DNA of 13,599 nt from JALGVA01 sp964617715. GTDB lineage: Bacteria; Armatimonadota; Zipacnadia; Zipacnadales; UBA5352. The notes beneath the pieces were generated by a model. The model did no database searches. It was not told the origin of the DNA and saw only the letters and a program-made list of their open reading frames with translations. Positions 1 through 6,702 of the stretch are shown here, in pieces; positions within the stretch are counted from its first letter, which is position 1; each line of letters begins with the position of its first letter. The stretch covers positions 1 to 13,599 of the forward strand of contig CAZTZN010000128.1 in the NCBI GenBank assembly GCA_964617715.1, written 5' to 3'. A program made the translations under genes and the position numbers.

Positions 1-24
1 ATTCGCTAGAGGAGAGGGCGCAAC

Positions 25-1140
25 GTGCGCTTCACGATCGAGGAGCAGACGGCGGGCGGGCGCGGGCGCAGCGGCATGCTGGAGTTGGCGCACGGGAGCG
101 TGCGCACGCCGGCGTACATGCCGTGCGCGAGTCGGGCGGCGGTGCGCGCCTGCCCCACCGACCAGATTGCCGCCGCGGGCGTGCAGATCGTGGTGGCCAA
201 CGCCTACCACCTGCACTTGCGCCCGGGCGAGGACGTAGTCGCGGCCTGCGGGGGGCTGCATCGCTTCATGGGCTGGGAGCGGCCCATCCTCACCGACAGT
301 GGCGGCTTCCAGGTGTTCTCGCTCGCGGATAGCAACAACATCACCGAGGAGGGGGTGACCTTTCGTTCGCCGGTCGATGGCCGTGAGATCCTGCTCACCC
401 CCGAGTTGTCGGTGCACATTCAGATGAAGTTGGGCGGCGACATCGCCATGCCGCTGGACGAGTGCTGCCCGTGCCCGGCCGAGCGCGATTACGTGGAGCG
501 CTCGCTGGAGCGCACGTTGCGCTGGGCCGAGCGTTCGCTGGCCGCCCACCGCCACCATCACCAGCAACTCTTCGGCATCGTGCAGGGCGGGGTGTACCCG
601 GATCTGCGTGAGCGCAGCGCGCGTGCGACCGTGGCCCTGGGCTTCCCGGGCTTCGCCATCGGCGGGCTGTCGGTGGGCGAGGGGCGCGAGGAAATGCTGG
701 TGGCGCTGCGCGCGGCGTTGGCGGCGCTGCCCGAGGATCGGCCGGTGCACCTGATGGGTGTGGGCACGCCGCTGGACATCGTGGACTGCGCCGCCGAGGG
801 CGTGGACCTGTTCGACTGCGTGTTGCCCACGCGCAACGCCCGCCACGGGGGCGTGATGACCTGGGAGGGCGCGATCCGCATCGCCGCGGCCGAGCACGAG
901 CGCGATCCGCGGCCGCTCTCGGCGCAGTGCGACTGTCCGGCGTGCGCGCAGGGGCTGTCACGCGCCTACCTGCGCCACCTCTTTCGTATCGGCGAGCCGC
1001 TGGGATGGCAGCTCCTGAGCCTGCACAACGTGCGCTTTTACACGCAACTGCTGGCGCGCGTGCGCGCGGCCATCGCCGCCGATGCGCTGGACGAGCTGCG
1101 CGCGCAGGTGTCGGCGTGGAGTGAGAGGGATCGCGCGTGA
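25..1140 (+). CDS. tgt: Queuine/preQ1 tRNA-guanine transglycosylase
   Basis: This enzyme exchanges guanine-34 in the anticodon of GUN tRNAs (Asp, Asn, His, Tyr) for the queuosine precursor preQ1. The 371-residue length is normal for bacterial Tgt. Visible motifs are DSGGFQ (91-96, D91 the base-exchange Asp), the MPLDECCP segment (D145, substrate base contact), GIVQGG (184-189), the GG-LSVGE loop (213-219), MGVGTP (244-249) and LFDCVLPTRNARHG (262-275, D264 the nucleophile). The structural zinc site is C302, C304, C307 and H334. The start is GTG at 25, with a purine-rich GAGGAGAGGG at 9-18 as ribosome site. Its stop overlaps the start of the next gene by 4 bases, so the two are probably co-translated. 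Assignment is firm from conserved motifs; whether the in vivo base is preQ1 or salvaged queuine cannot be told here. Confidence 0.97.
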   Translation: MRFTIEEQTAGGRGRSGMLELAHGSVRTPAYMPCASRAAVRACPTDQIAAAGVQIVVANAYHLHLRPGEDVVAACGGLHRFMGWERPILTDSGGFQVFSLADSNNITEEGVTFRSPVDGREILLTPELSVHIQMKLGGDIAMPLDECCPCPAERDYVERSLERTLRWAERSLAAHRHHHQQLFGIVQGGVYPDLRERSARATVALGFPGFAIGGLSVGEGREEMLVALRAALAALPEDRPVHLMGVGTPLDIVDCAAEGVDLFDCVLPTRNARHGGVMTWEGAIRIAAAEHERDPRPLSAQCDCPACAQGLSRAYLRHLFRIGEPLGWQLLSLHNVRFYTQLLARVRAAIAADALDELRAQVSAWSERDRA

Positions 1141-2234
1141 GCGAGGTCCGGCGGCCGCCGAGCGGGATGGCCGCGCCGGGTGACGCACCGGTGTACTTCG
1201 TCACGCTCATCGCCGGGCTGGAGCCGATCGTGGCAGACGATCTGGCCGAGCGGCTGCCCGCCGCCCGGGTGCTCGCGGTGTTGCGCGGCAAGCTGGTGTT
1301 CGCCTCGCCGGAGCCGCCCGAGACGGTGCTTGAGCTGGGTACCATCGAGAACCTCTTCGCCTGGGCGGGCGAGATTGAGGGCCTGCCGACCTCGCGTGAC
1401 GGGTTGGAGGTCATCGAGCGCAAGCTGCAGGCGCTCGACCTGGACGCGGCGCTGGCGCTCTTCCACCGCCTCCACGGTGAGCCGGAGCGTCCGAGCTTCC
1501 GCATCACCGCCCAGCGCGCCGGCGACCACGAGTACAACTCGCAGGAGATCGCGGCGGCGGCGGGCGCGGGGGTCAACCGGCGCTACGGCTGGACGGTCGA
1601 TCTCACGCGCTACGATTACGACGTGCGGGTGTACGTAACCGACGACAGCGCCCTGGTGGGCCTGCGACTGTCTGAGCAGGCGCTGCACCGCCGCGGGCGT
1701 GTGCGCCATGCGGCGGCGTCGCTGAACCCGACGGTCGCGCACGCCATGTGTCGGCTGGCGACGCCATCGCCTGAGCAGGTGTTCGTGGATCCGATGTGCG
1801 GAGCGGGGACGATCCTCGTGGAGCGGGCGGCGCTGGGGGCGGCCGACCTGCTGGTGGGGGGCGAGCTGGCCGAACAGCCCCTGGCGGCTGCGCGCGAGAA
1901 CCTCGTCGCCGCGCAGGTTGACGCCCGGCTGCTGCGCTGGGACGCCCGCCGGCTGCCGTTGCGGCGCGCCGCCGTGGACGCGGTTGTGTGCAACCTGCCG
2001 TGGGGGCGGCGTATCGGCTCACATCGCGCCAACCGGCACCTCTATCCCGGCTTCGTGCGCGAGTTGGGCCGGGTGCTGCGCCCCGGCGGCGTCGCGGTGC
2101 TGCTGACCCAGGAGAAGCGCCTGATGGGCCGGCTGCTCGCGAAGAGCCGGTCGCTGTCGCTCACCGCGCACTATCCACTGAGCCTCTCGGGGATGTACCC
2201 GACGATCTACGTGCTGACCCGCCGCGCTGAGTGA
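1137..2234 (+). CDS. THUMP-domain RNA guanine-N2 methyltransferase (Trm14/TrmN-like)
   Basis: A 365-residue SAM-dependent RNA methyltransferase. The N-terminal ~165 residues fit a ferredoxin-like plus THUMP RNA-binding module. They are followed by the linker LHRRG-RVRHAAASLNPT (183-199), typical of this family. The Rossmann catalytic domain has motif I FVDPMCGAGTI (216-226), an acidic SAM-ribose region near GGELAEQPL (241-249) and motif IV NLPWG (286-290), the N-P-P-W/F type used for exocyclic-amine methylation of guanine. Family knowledge points to N2-guanosine methylation, of tRNA (position 6, Trm14/TrmN) or of rRNA (RlmL/RlmK-like); the single THUMP-plus-methyltransferase layout and the tgt neighbour favour tRNA. 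The GTG start at 1137 lies inside the last codons of tgt (GTGA overlap). The precise target base is inference. Confidence 0.87.
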   Translation: MSEVRRPPSGMAAPGDAPVYFVTLIAGLEPIVADDLAERLPAARVLAVLRGKLVFASPEPPETVLELGTIENLFAWAGEIEGLPTSRDGLEVIERKLQALDLDAALALFHRLHGEPERPSFRITAQRAGDHEYNSQEIAAAAGAGVNRRYGWTVDLTRYDYDVRVYVTDDSALVGLRLSEQALHRRGRVRHAAASLNPTVAHAMCRLATPSPEQVFVDPMCGAGTILVERAALGAADLLVGGELAEQPLAAARENLVAAQVDARLLRWDARRLPLRRAAVDAVVCNLPWGRRIGSHRANRHLYPGFVRELGRVLRPGGVAVLLTQEKRLMGRLLAKSRSLSLTAHYPLSLSGMYPTIYVLTRRAE

Positions 2235-2353
2235 TTGTGGTGGCGCCTCGCGGCCGATGTCGCCGTCGCCCTGCGTGACCGAACAGCCTTCGCCCGGCCT
2301 GCAGCAGGCGCCGGTCCGCCCCCTTCGACCGTACCGAGCACGGGCAGAACCGA

Positions 2354-2385
2354 CACCGGCCCGCGAGCACAGTCGCGGGCCGGTG
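2354..2385. terminator. Strong hairpin between convergent genes
   Basis: Perfect 13-bp inverted repeat, CACCGGCCCGCGA (2354-2366) and its complement (2373-2385), with a 6-base loop GCACAG. It sits 119 bases past the methyltransferase stop and 23 bases past the response-regulator stop on the other strand, so it could end transcription from both sides. There is no long T tract on either strand, so it is a hairpin of terminator type rather than a textbook intrinsic terminator. Confidence 0.7.
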
Positions 2386-2408
2386 CCCTGTTGACGGAGC
2401 GCACGACG

Positions 2409-3119
2409 CTACTCGTTGAGCTGGAACTTGTAGCCCACGCCCCAGACCGTGGCGATGCTCCACGGCACCGCGCGGCCTTCCTCGATCTTGCGGCGCAGGC
2501 GCTTGATGTGCGTGTCCACGGTGCGCAGGTCACCGCCGCCGTCGCTGCGCCCCCAGATGTCGCGAATGATCTCCTCGCGCTCGAAGACCACGTTGGGCTT
2601 GGATGCGAGGTAGACCAGCAGCCCGAACTCCTTGGGGGTGAGGTGCTGGACCTCGCCCTGGACGGTCACGCTGCGCTTGGGGATGTCGATCTCGAGGTCC
2701 GGGAAGCTCAGGTGCTCCAACGGCTCGGTGTGCTCACGGTTGATCTTCACCCGCCGCAACATGGCGCGCACCCGCGCGACCAGCTCGCGGGTGCCGAAGG
2801 GCTTGGTGATGTAGTCGTCGGCCCCCACCTCCAACCCGATCACCGCGTCGATCTCGTCGCTTTTTGCGGTGAGCATGATGATCGGCAGATCGTACTTGCG
2901 CCGAATACGGCGGCACACTTCCAGGCCGTCGATGCCGGGCAGGATCAGATCCAGGAGGAGCAGGTCGGGCATGTCGCTCTCGATCAGTTCGAGCCCGTCC
3001 TCTCCGGTCTCGGCGACTTGAACATCGAAGCCTTCGGCCTCAAGCTTGGTCGCTACCAGCTTGCTGCACTGTGGGTCGTCCTCAATAATGACAACTCTTC
3101 TGGGTTCCAGATACGCCAC
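2409..3119 (-). CDS. OmpR/PhoB-family response regulator
   Basis: A 236-residue two-domain response regulator acting as a phosphorylation-controlled DNA-binding transcription factor. The receiver domain (8-122) has the acidic pocket EDD (13-15), phosphoacceptor D57 in LLLLDLILPG, switch T84 in MLTAKS and K106 in DDYITKP, so all catalytic residues are present. The C-terminal winged-helix domain (about 135-236) carries LTPKEFGLLVYLASKP and RTVDTHIKRLRRKIE, typical of OmpR/PhoB recognition helices. The start is GTG at 3119; a GGAGG directly abuts it, which is too close for normal spacing, so the start is less certain than the gene. No in-frame ATG/GTG/TTG lies closer to a well-spaced site. No histidine kinase is adjacent, so this is an orphan regulator in this window. 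A probable promoter lies at 3204-3232. Its target genes are unknown. Confidence 0.93.
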   Translation of the reverse strand: MAYLEPRRVVIIEDDPQCSKLVATKLEAEGFDVQVAETGEDGLELIESDMPDLLLLDLILPGIDGLEVCRRIRRKYDLPIIMLTAKSDEIDAVIGLEVGADDYITKPFGTRELVARVRAMLRRVKINREHTEPLEHLSFPDLEIDIPKRSVTVQGEVQHLTPKEFGLLVYLASKPNVVFEREEIIRDIWGRSDGGGDLRTVDTHIKRLRRKIEEGRAVPWSIATVWGVGYKFQLNE

Positions 3120-3203
3120 CTCCAGAGACTCGGGGCCTCCCCCGCTGAGGGCGCTCGACCATGTTCACGACTGATGGCCTTCGCCACTGCATTTGTGAAA
3201 CTT

Positions 3204-3232
3204 ATCATATCACGGGATGTCGCGCAACACAA
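3204..3232 (-). promoter_or_regulatory. Probable sigma70 promoter for the response regulator
   Basis: On the minus strand TTGTGT (3227-3232), a 17-base spacer, and TATGAT (3204-3209). The -10 box matches TATAAT at 5 of 6 positions and sits in a locally AT-rich patch unusual for this window; the -35 keeps only TTG. It would give a leader of about 75 bases before the GTG start at 3119. Confidence 0.5.
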
Positions 3233-3297
3233 CAGCATTTCGAGCTTTCGTGACAGCAACGATTCTTGCGTGCGGCGGGTTCCTCGGATAGCCGCAT

Positions 3298-3318
3298 CCT
3301 GCCTCTCATGAAGGCAGG
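3298..3318. terminator. Short hairpin downstream of the PfkB kinase
   Basis: CCTGCCT (3298-3304), a 7-base loop, then AGGCAGG (3312-3318). It lies between the kinase stop and the promoter of the response regulator on the minus strand, so it may separate the two transcription units. No T-run follows; it could equally be an unrelated structure. Confidence 0.3.
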
Positions 3319-3472
3319 CGGTGTGTGGCGATGATTTCGTCCGGTGCGCGACTTCTGCGCTGCTCAAACGTGTGTGCTCAACTGATGACAATATCGTCAG
3401 AAACTTGCGGGTATCTGGTCGCGCGGGCACCCCGACCGGTCCGTCGCGCCGCCACAAGGCTCTGCCGGGGGC

Positions 3473-4432
3473 TCAGCAGGGACGTTCGGCGAGAGCGGCC
3501 ACCTCATCGAAGTCAGGGCCGGGCTGAGATACGTCACGGCTGATGCGTAGTGCCGCGGCATCCGAGGCGAAGCGCGCGGCGCGCTCGGGGGGCATGCCCG
3601 CCAGGTGAGCGGCTACGAAGCCGGCGTGGAAGGTATCACCGGCGCCTATGTCATATACCACCGGCACACGCCGCGCCGGGATATGATGGGTCCGACCATC
3701 CGAGAGAACGACCGCCCCCTCCTCGCCGAAGGTGATGACCACGATCGACGGGCCCAGACCGGCTGCGGCTGCGATCGCGGCATCGGGTCCATCCTCGGTT
3801 GTGACGAGTTGCGCCTCCACGCTGTTCATGAGCACGATGTCGGCGGCCGCGCAGGCACGGCGCTGCACCGCCACGATCTCGTCGCGAGTCTGCCCGCGCC
3901 ACGCGTCGGGACGGTAGTTGACCGCATAGCACACCTCGCGGCCGGCCTCGCGCGCCAGGCGCGCGGCCTCGAGTGCGGCCGAACGTAGCGGTTCGTTGCG
4001 AACCGTCGCTTCGGTGAAGTCGAACAGGCGGCCCGCGATCACCTGCGCGGGGTTGATAGCCGCCGCGGTCAGCTCGCCCATGGGGTCGCACCAGCCGGGA
4101 AAGCGGTAGAAGTAGAAGGTCTTCGCCCCATCCTGGTCCATCCACGCGAAGGAGACCGGCGTGAGCCGACCGGGGGCGGGGGCGATGAAGTCGGTGCCGA
4201 TCCCGCGTCGGGCCAGCGCCGCCACCAGCCACTCACCCAGCTCATCATCGCCCACGCGCGTCAGCAGGCGCACCGAGGCGCCCAGGGCCGCAAGCGACGC
4301 TGCGAAGTTCGCCGCCGCTCCAGAGGGGAGGGGCACCATCGTCTCGACGCGTGACAGCGGCTGTCCCATCTGTGCGGGGACGATCTCGACCATGGCGGAG
4401 CCGATGACGACGACATCGCACTGAGCGGTCAT
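3473..4432 (-). CDS. PfkB (ribokinase)-family carbohydrate kinase
   Basis: A 319-residue cytosolic kinase that should transfer the ATP gamma-phosphate to a sugar or nucleoside hydroxyl. The first PfkB signature region appears as PSGAAANFAASLAALG (36-51), with the usual tandem Gly softened to SGAA. NYRPDAWR (172-179) resembles the substrate/phosphate segment of 2-keto-3-deoxygluconate and fructokinase-type members. The second signature is DIGAGDTFHAGFVA (261-274), with catalytic base D266 and anion hole GAGD. The start is ATG at 4432, only 6 bases after the stop of the upstream acyltransferase, so the two are probably co-transcribed. Substrate cannot be assigned; the family also includes ribokinase, KDG kinase and 1-phosphofructokinase. 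Confidence 0.92.
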   Translation of the reverse strand: MTAQCDVVVIGSAMVEIVPAQMGQPLSRVETMVPLPSGAAANFAASLAALGASVRLLTRVGDDELGEWLVAALARRGIGTDFIAPAPGRLTPVSFAWMDQDGAKTFYFYRFPGWCDPMGELTAAAINPAQVIAGRLFDFTEATVRNEPLRSAALEAARLAREAGREVCYAVNYRPDAWRGQTRDEIVAVQRRACAAADIVLMNSVEAQLVTTEDGPDAAIAAAAGLGPSIVVITFGEEGAVVLSDGRTHHIPARRVPVVYDIGAGDTFHAGFVAAHLAGMPPERAARFASDAAALRISRDVSQPGPDFDEVAALAERPC

Positions 4433-4438
4433 CGCGGC

Positions 4439-5137
4439 TCAGGCCTCGCCGAGGCGTTCAGGGTTGATGAGCAGCCTGGCGAGCGCCGCGAGGAAGACCG
4501 CGCCCTCAGCGCCGTCCACCGCGCGGTGATCCACGACGAGTGTCAGCCACGCGGCATTGCGGGCCACCACATCCCCGTCCACGACCATGGGCTGAGGGCG
4601 CATCGAGCCGATGCCGAGGATGCCGACCTGCGGCGGACTGATGATGGGCGCGAAGGAGTCGATGCCCACCGGCCCGAGGTTGGAGATGGTGAAGCCAGCG
4701 CCCATCTGCAGCGACGCGCGCAATTTGCCTGCGCGTGCCATCGCGACCATCTCGGCGGTCTCCGCCGCGATCCCGGCGAGCGACTTGGTGTCGGCGTCAC
4801 GCACCGTGGGCAGCAGCACGCCCTGGTCGGTACCAACCGCGAAGCCGACGTTTACGCTGTCGAGGATCATGAGCTTGTCGTCATCGCACCATGCGTTGAG
4901 CCGTGGGTATTCCCGCAATGCAAGCGCAACGGCCTTGATGAACAGGTCATTGTAGGTGGGCACCGGGCCGCCCGCCTGCTTCAGCGCGTTGCGGAAGGCC
5001 ACCATCGGCTCCGTGTCCACCAGCGTGCGCAAGTGGAACTGCGGAATCTGGTTGACGCTGCTGAGCGTGCGCTCGCCGATGGCCTTGCGCACACGCGTGT
5101 GCTCTTCGACGGTGTAACTCTCCTCGCGGCGTGCCAC
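4439..5137 (-). CDS. Stand-alone E2-type 2-oxoacid dehydrogenase acyltransferase domain
   Basis: A CoA-dependent acyltransferase of the E2 catalytic-domain fold, 232 residues. Family features are RKAIGERTLSSVNQIPQFHL (17-36), FTISNLG (149-155) followed by FAPIISPPQVGILGIG (162-177), and the active-site DHRAVDGAEGA (203-213) with catalytic H204 and D208. The usual N-terminal lipoyl and peripheral-subunit-binding domains of an E2 are absent. I chose GTG at 5137 because a strong AGGGAGGAAG lies 5 bases upstream and the E2 core begins right after it. A longer frame to 5296 reads through a palindromic intergenic element and is not credible. The gene heads an apparent operon with the PfkB kinase. 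No E1, E3 or lipoyl protein is nearby, so acyl donor and acceptor are unknown; chloramphenicol acetyltransferase shares the fold but this sequence is clearly E2-like. Confidence 0.87.
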   Translation of the reverse strand: MARREESYTVEEHTRVRKAIGERTLSSVNQIPQFHLRTLVDTEPMVAFRNALKQAGGPVPTYNDLFIKAVALALREYPRLNAWCDDDKLMILDSVNVGFAVGTDQGVLLPTVRDADTKSLAGIAAETAEMVAMARAGKLRASLQMGAGFTISNLGPVGIDSFAPIISPPQVGILGIGSMRPQPMVVDGDVVARNAAWLTLVVDHRAVDGAEGAVFLAALARLLINPERLGEA

Positions 5138-5234
5138 TGGGGCTTCCTCCCTGCTTCGTCCGTGGTGTCCGGGGATATATTCTCCGCCGAGGCGCGTACG
5201 GCCTGCGACAGCAACAGTAACGGCAAAGGCGTGT

Positions 5235-5292
5235 GGGAGGGGCTTTCTTGCAAGAAAGCCCCTCCCCCGACCGCTGCGCGGTCTCCCCCTCC
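5235..5292. repeat. Composite palindromic element, possible dispersed intergenic repeat
   Basis: The left part is a perfect 32-bp palindrome (5235-5266, arms of 16, no loop; left arm GGGAGGGGCTTTCTTG). It is followed by GACCGC-TGC-GCGGTC (5269-5283), a second hairpin, flanked by CCTCCCCC (5261-5268) and its mirror CCCCCTCC (5285-5292). This modular arrangement is typical of REP- or MITE-like non-coding repeats; only one copy is in this window, so dispersal is inference. It may also act as a bidirectional terminator or insulator. Confidence 0.6.
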
Positions 5293-5446
5293 TCAAAGAA
5301 CTTCAACTGGCGCACGGGGACGTCGCGATGGTGCGGGCGGCTGCTCGCGCACGAGACGGCTTGCAGGAAACCGTGGCGCCGGGGCGCGCCCGCAGGCGCT
5401 GACACCGCGACGGCAGGCCATGCGCGGTCGGTCGGAGGAGGTAACA

Positions 5447-5475
5447 CGCCTTGGGTGGCGAAAGCCCGACAGGCG
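5447..5475 (+). ncRNA. Possible structured leader of the isomerase-like operon
   Basis: CGCC (5447-5450) pairs with GGCG (5472-5475), and TTGGG (5451-5455) pairs with CCCGA (5465-5469, one G-T pair), around a 9-base loop with a CA bulge. The loop itself can form GGC-GAAA-GCC, a GNRA-type alternative. It lies 84 bases before the start of the isomerase-like gene and follows the purine run GGAGGAGGTAACA. It matches no riboswitch consensus I recognise. Confidence 0.25.
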
Positions 5476-5559
5476 ACGGGGAGGTGGGGCGGGAGTGGGC
5501 CGATCGCACGCCCCGGTGGGGGGCAGCGCACATGAGATCACTTCGACAGGGTGATTGCC

Positions 5560-6696
5560 ATGCCGATTCAGGACCTATCCGGCCAGAAGGTGCGGCGCAG
5601 TGGCGAGGAGCTGGTGAAGCACCTCGAGAGTTTTGAGTTGGATCTCAAGTTCACGGCGGGCGTGTGGTTCTTCGCCCCGGGCGGCGGCCGGTTCCACGAC
5701 CGCTACGTGCCTGACATGCCCATGGAGCAACGCCTGGAGATCGCTGTGGGACTGATGGATCAGGGCCTGGTGGGGCTCGAGGCGCACTATCCCAACGAGG
5801 TCAACGAAGACAACCTCGACATGTTCAAGGCCCTGCGCAAGGACACCGGTCTGCGTCTGGTGACGCTGGTGCCCAACCTGTTCTACGGCGCCGAGTTCGA
5901 GTTCGGCTCGCTGTCTTCGCCGATTGAGTCGGCCCGGCGCATGGCCATCGAACGCACCATCACGACACTGCAGCTCAACCTTGAGCTGGAGACGGACTTC
6001 GCGATCGTGTGGCCGGGCATCGACGGCTTCGACAACACCTTCGGCCAGAACCACGTGGCGGCGCGCGACCGCTTCGCCGAGGGGCTGGCGGAGGCGATGG
6101 ACGCGGTTCCGGGCGTGCGCATCGTCATCGAGCCCAAGCCCTACGAGCCGCGGCCGACCATCATGTACGGGACCACCGCCGAGGCGTTGTTGCTGTGCGA
6201 GAAGGTGGAGGGCCTGCTGGGTAACAGTGAGAACACCGACCGGCTGGCCGCGGGCACGGCGCTACTGGGGTTGAATCCCGAGGTCGGGCATGTGCTGATG
6301 GCCTTCGAGGACCTGGCGTACGCCTTCAGCCTGGTGTGCGAGTACGGGCGGCTGGGGCACACGCACTGGAACTCGCAGCCGCTGGGCAACTACGATCAGG
6401 ACCTGAACGTGGGTGTGGTCTATCCCGAGCAGACCGAGGCGGCGCTGTATGTGCTGAAGATGTGCGGCTACGATCAGCACTTCGGCATTGACATCAACCC
6501 CGAGCGCATGCCGGTGGAGCGCGCGCTGACCAACTGCATGGACATGCTCAAGGCGATGAACGAGCGCATCAACGGCCTCGATCATGCGCGCATCGTCGAA
6601 TGCGTCGAGAACCCGGCGGAGAACCGCGGGGTGCTCGAGGCGCTGCTGATCCGGGCGCGCTACCCGGGCGCCACCGGGCTTTCGGAGATGCCCTGA
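5560..6696 (+). CDS. Xylose-isomerase-like TIM-barrel protein (divergent sugar isomerase)
   Basis: A 378-residue protein with clear xylose isomerase landmarks: FHD (45-47), VIEPKPYEPRP (189-199), NPEVGH (239-244), NYDQDL (277-282) and FGIDIN (308-313). Compared from memory with the Streptomyces-type enzyme, the metal ligands map to E191, E241, H244, D279, D281 and D311. The ligand normally Asp in HIDLN is His here (H269 in HTHWN), the Asp partner of the catalytic His is Tyr (H46/Y49), and the Lys after the last ligand is Asn (N313). It is therefore a metal-dependent sugar-binding barrel, probably an isomerase or epimerase of another substrate. I chose ATG at 5560 because GGGTGA (5549-5554) lies 5 bases upstream; GTG at 5551 adds 3 residues and has no well-placed site. 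The next gene begins 6 bases after the stop. Confidence 0.85.
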   Translation: MPIQDLSGQKVRRSGEELVKHLESFELDLKFTAGVWFFAPGGGRFHDRYVPDMPMEQRLEIAVGLMDQGLVGLEAHYPNEVNEDNLDMFKALRKDTGLRLVTLVPNLFYGAEFEFGSLSSPIESARRMAIERTITTLQLNLELETDFAIVWPGIDGFDNTFGQNHVAARDRFAEGLAEAMDAVPGVRIVIEPKPYEPRPTIMYGTTAEALLLCEKVEGLLGNSENTDRLAAGTALLGLNPEVGHVLMAFEDLAYAFSLVCEYGRLGHTHWNSQPLGNYDQDLNVGVVYPEQTEAALYVLKMCGYDQHFGIDINPERMPVERALTNCMDMLKAMNERINGLDHARIVECVENPAENRGVLEALLIRARYPGATGLSEMP

Positions 6697-6702
6697 CCGA
6701 GC

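Larger units (their letters stand above)
3120..3472. other. 353-bp intergenic region upstream of the response regulator
   Basis: No convincing gene. It holds the AT-rich promoter patch (3204-3232), a 7-bp hairpin at 3298-3318, a direct repeat TGCTCAA at 3361-3367 and 3375-3381 (14-base period), and a short inverted repeat TGAC-aatatc-GTCA near 3384-3397. The spacing of these elements suggests a regulatory region for the minus-strand regulator, possibly with an autoregulatory site; this is inference. Confidence 0.4.
5138..5559. other. 422-bp divergent intergenic region
   Basis: No credible gene. It separates the minus-strand acyltransferase from the plus-strand isomerase-like gene and should hold promoters for both, though I see no clear sigma70 pair. 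It contains an AT-rich spot near 5175-5182 (GATATATT), a perfect palindrome at 5235-5266, a hairpin at 5269-5283 between mirror-repeat C/T tracts, a folded segment at 5447-5475 and a small hairpin over the ribosome site at 5537-5555. Confidence 0.5.

Noticed and set aside
395..1576. A 393-codon minus-strand open frame
   Set aside because: Antisense to tgt and the methyltransferase; composition typical of a high-GC shadow.
2235..3311. A 358-codon plus-strand open frame after the methyltransferase
   Set aside because: Antisense to the response regulator, whose motifs are unmistakable; no ribosome site and no family pattern.
5235..5292. CRISPR-like or attachment-site reading of the palindromic element
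   Set aside because: Only one copy, no spaced direct repeats, no cas, integrase or transposase gene in the window.
5138..5296. A 53-residue N-terminal extension of the acyltransferase (start at 5296)
   Set aside because: It translates through the palindromic element, shows Arg/Pro/Gly-rich nonsense composition, and a strong ribosome site sits just before GTG 5137, where the E2 core begins.
4526..5554. A 342-codon plus-strand open frame
   Set aside because: Antisense to the acyltransferase, then running through the intergenic palindromes; no motif.
5551..5559. GTG 5551 as start of the isomerase-like gene
   Set aside because: No properly spaced ribosome site; GGGTGA is well placed for ATG 5560 instead.
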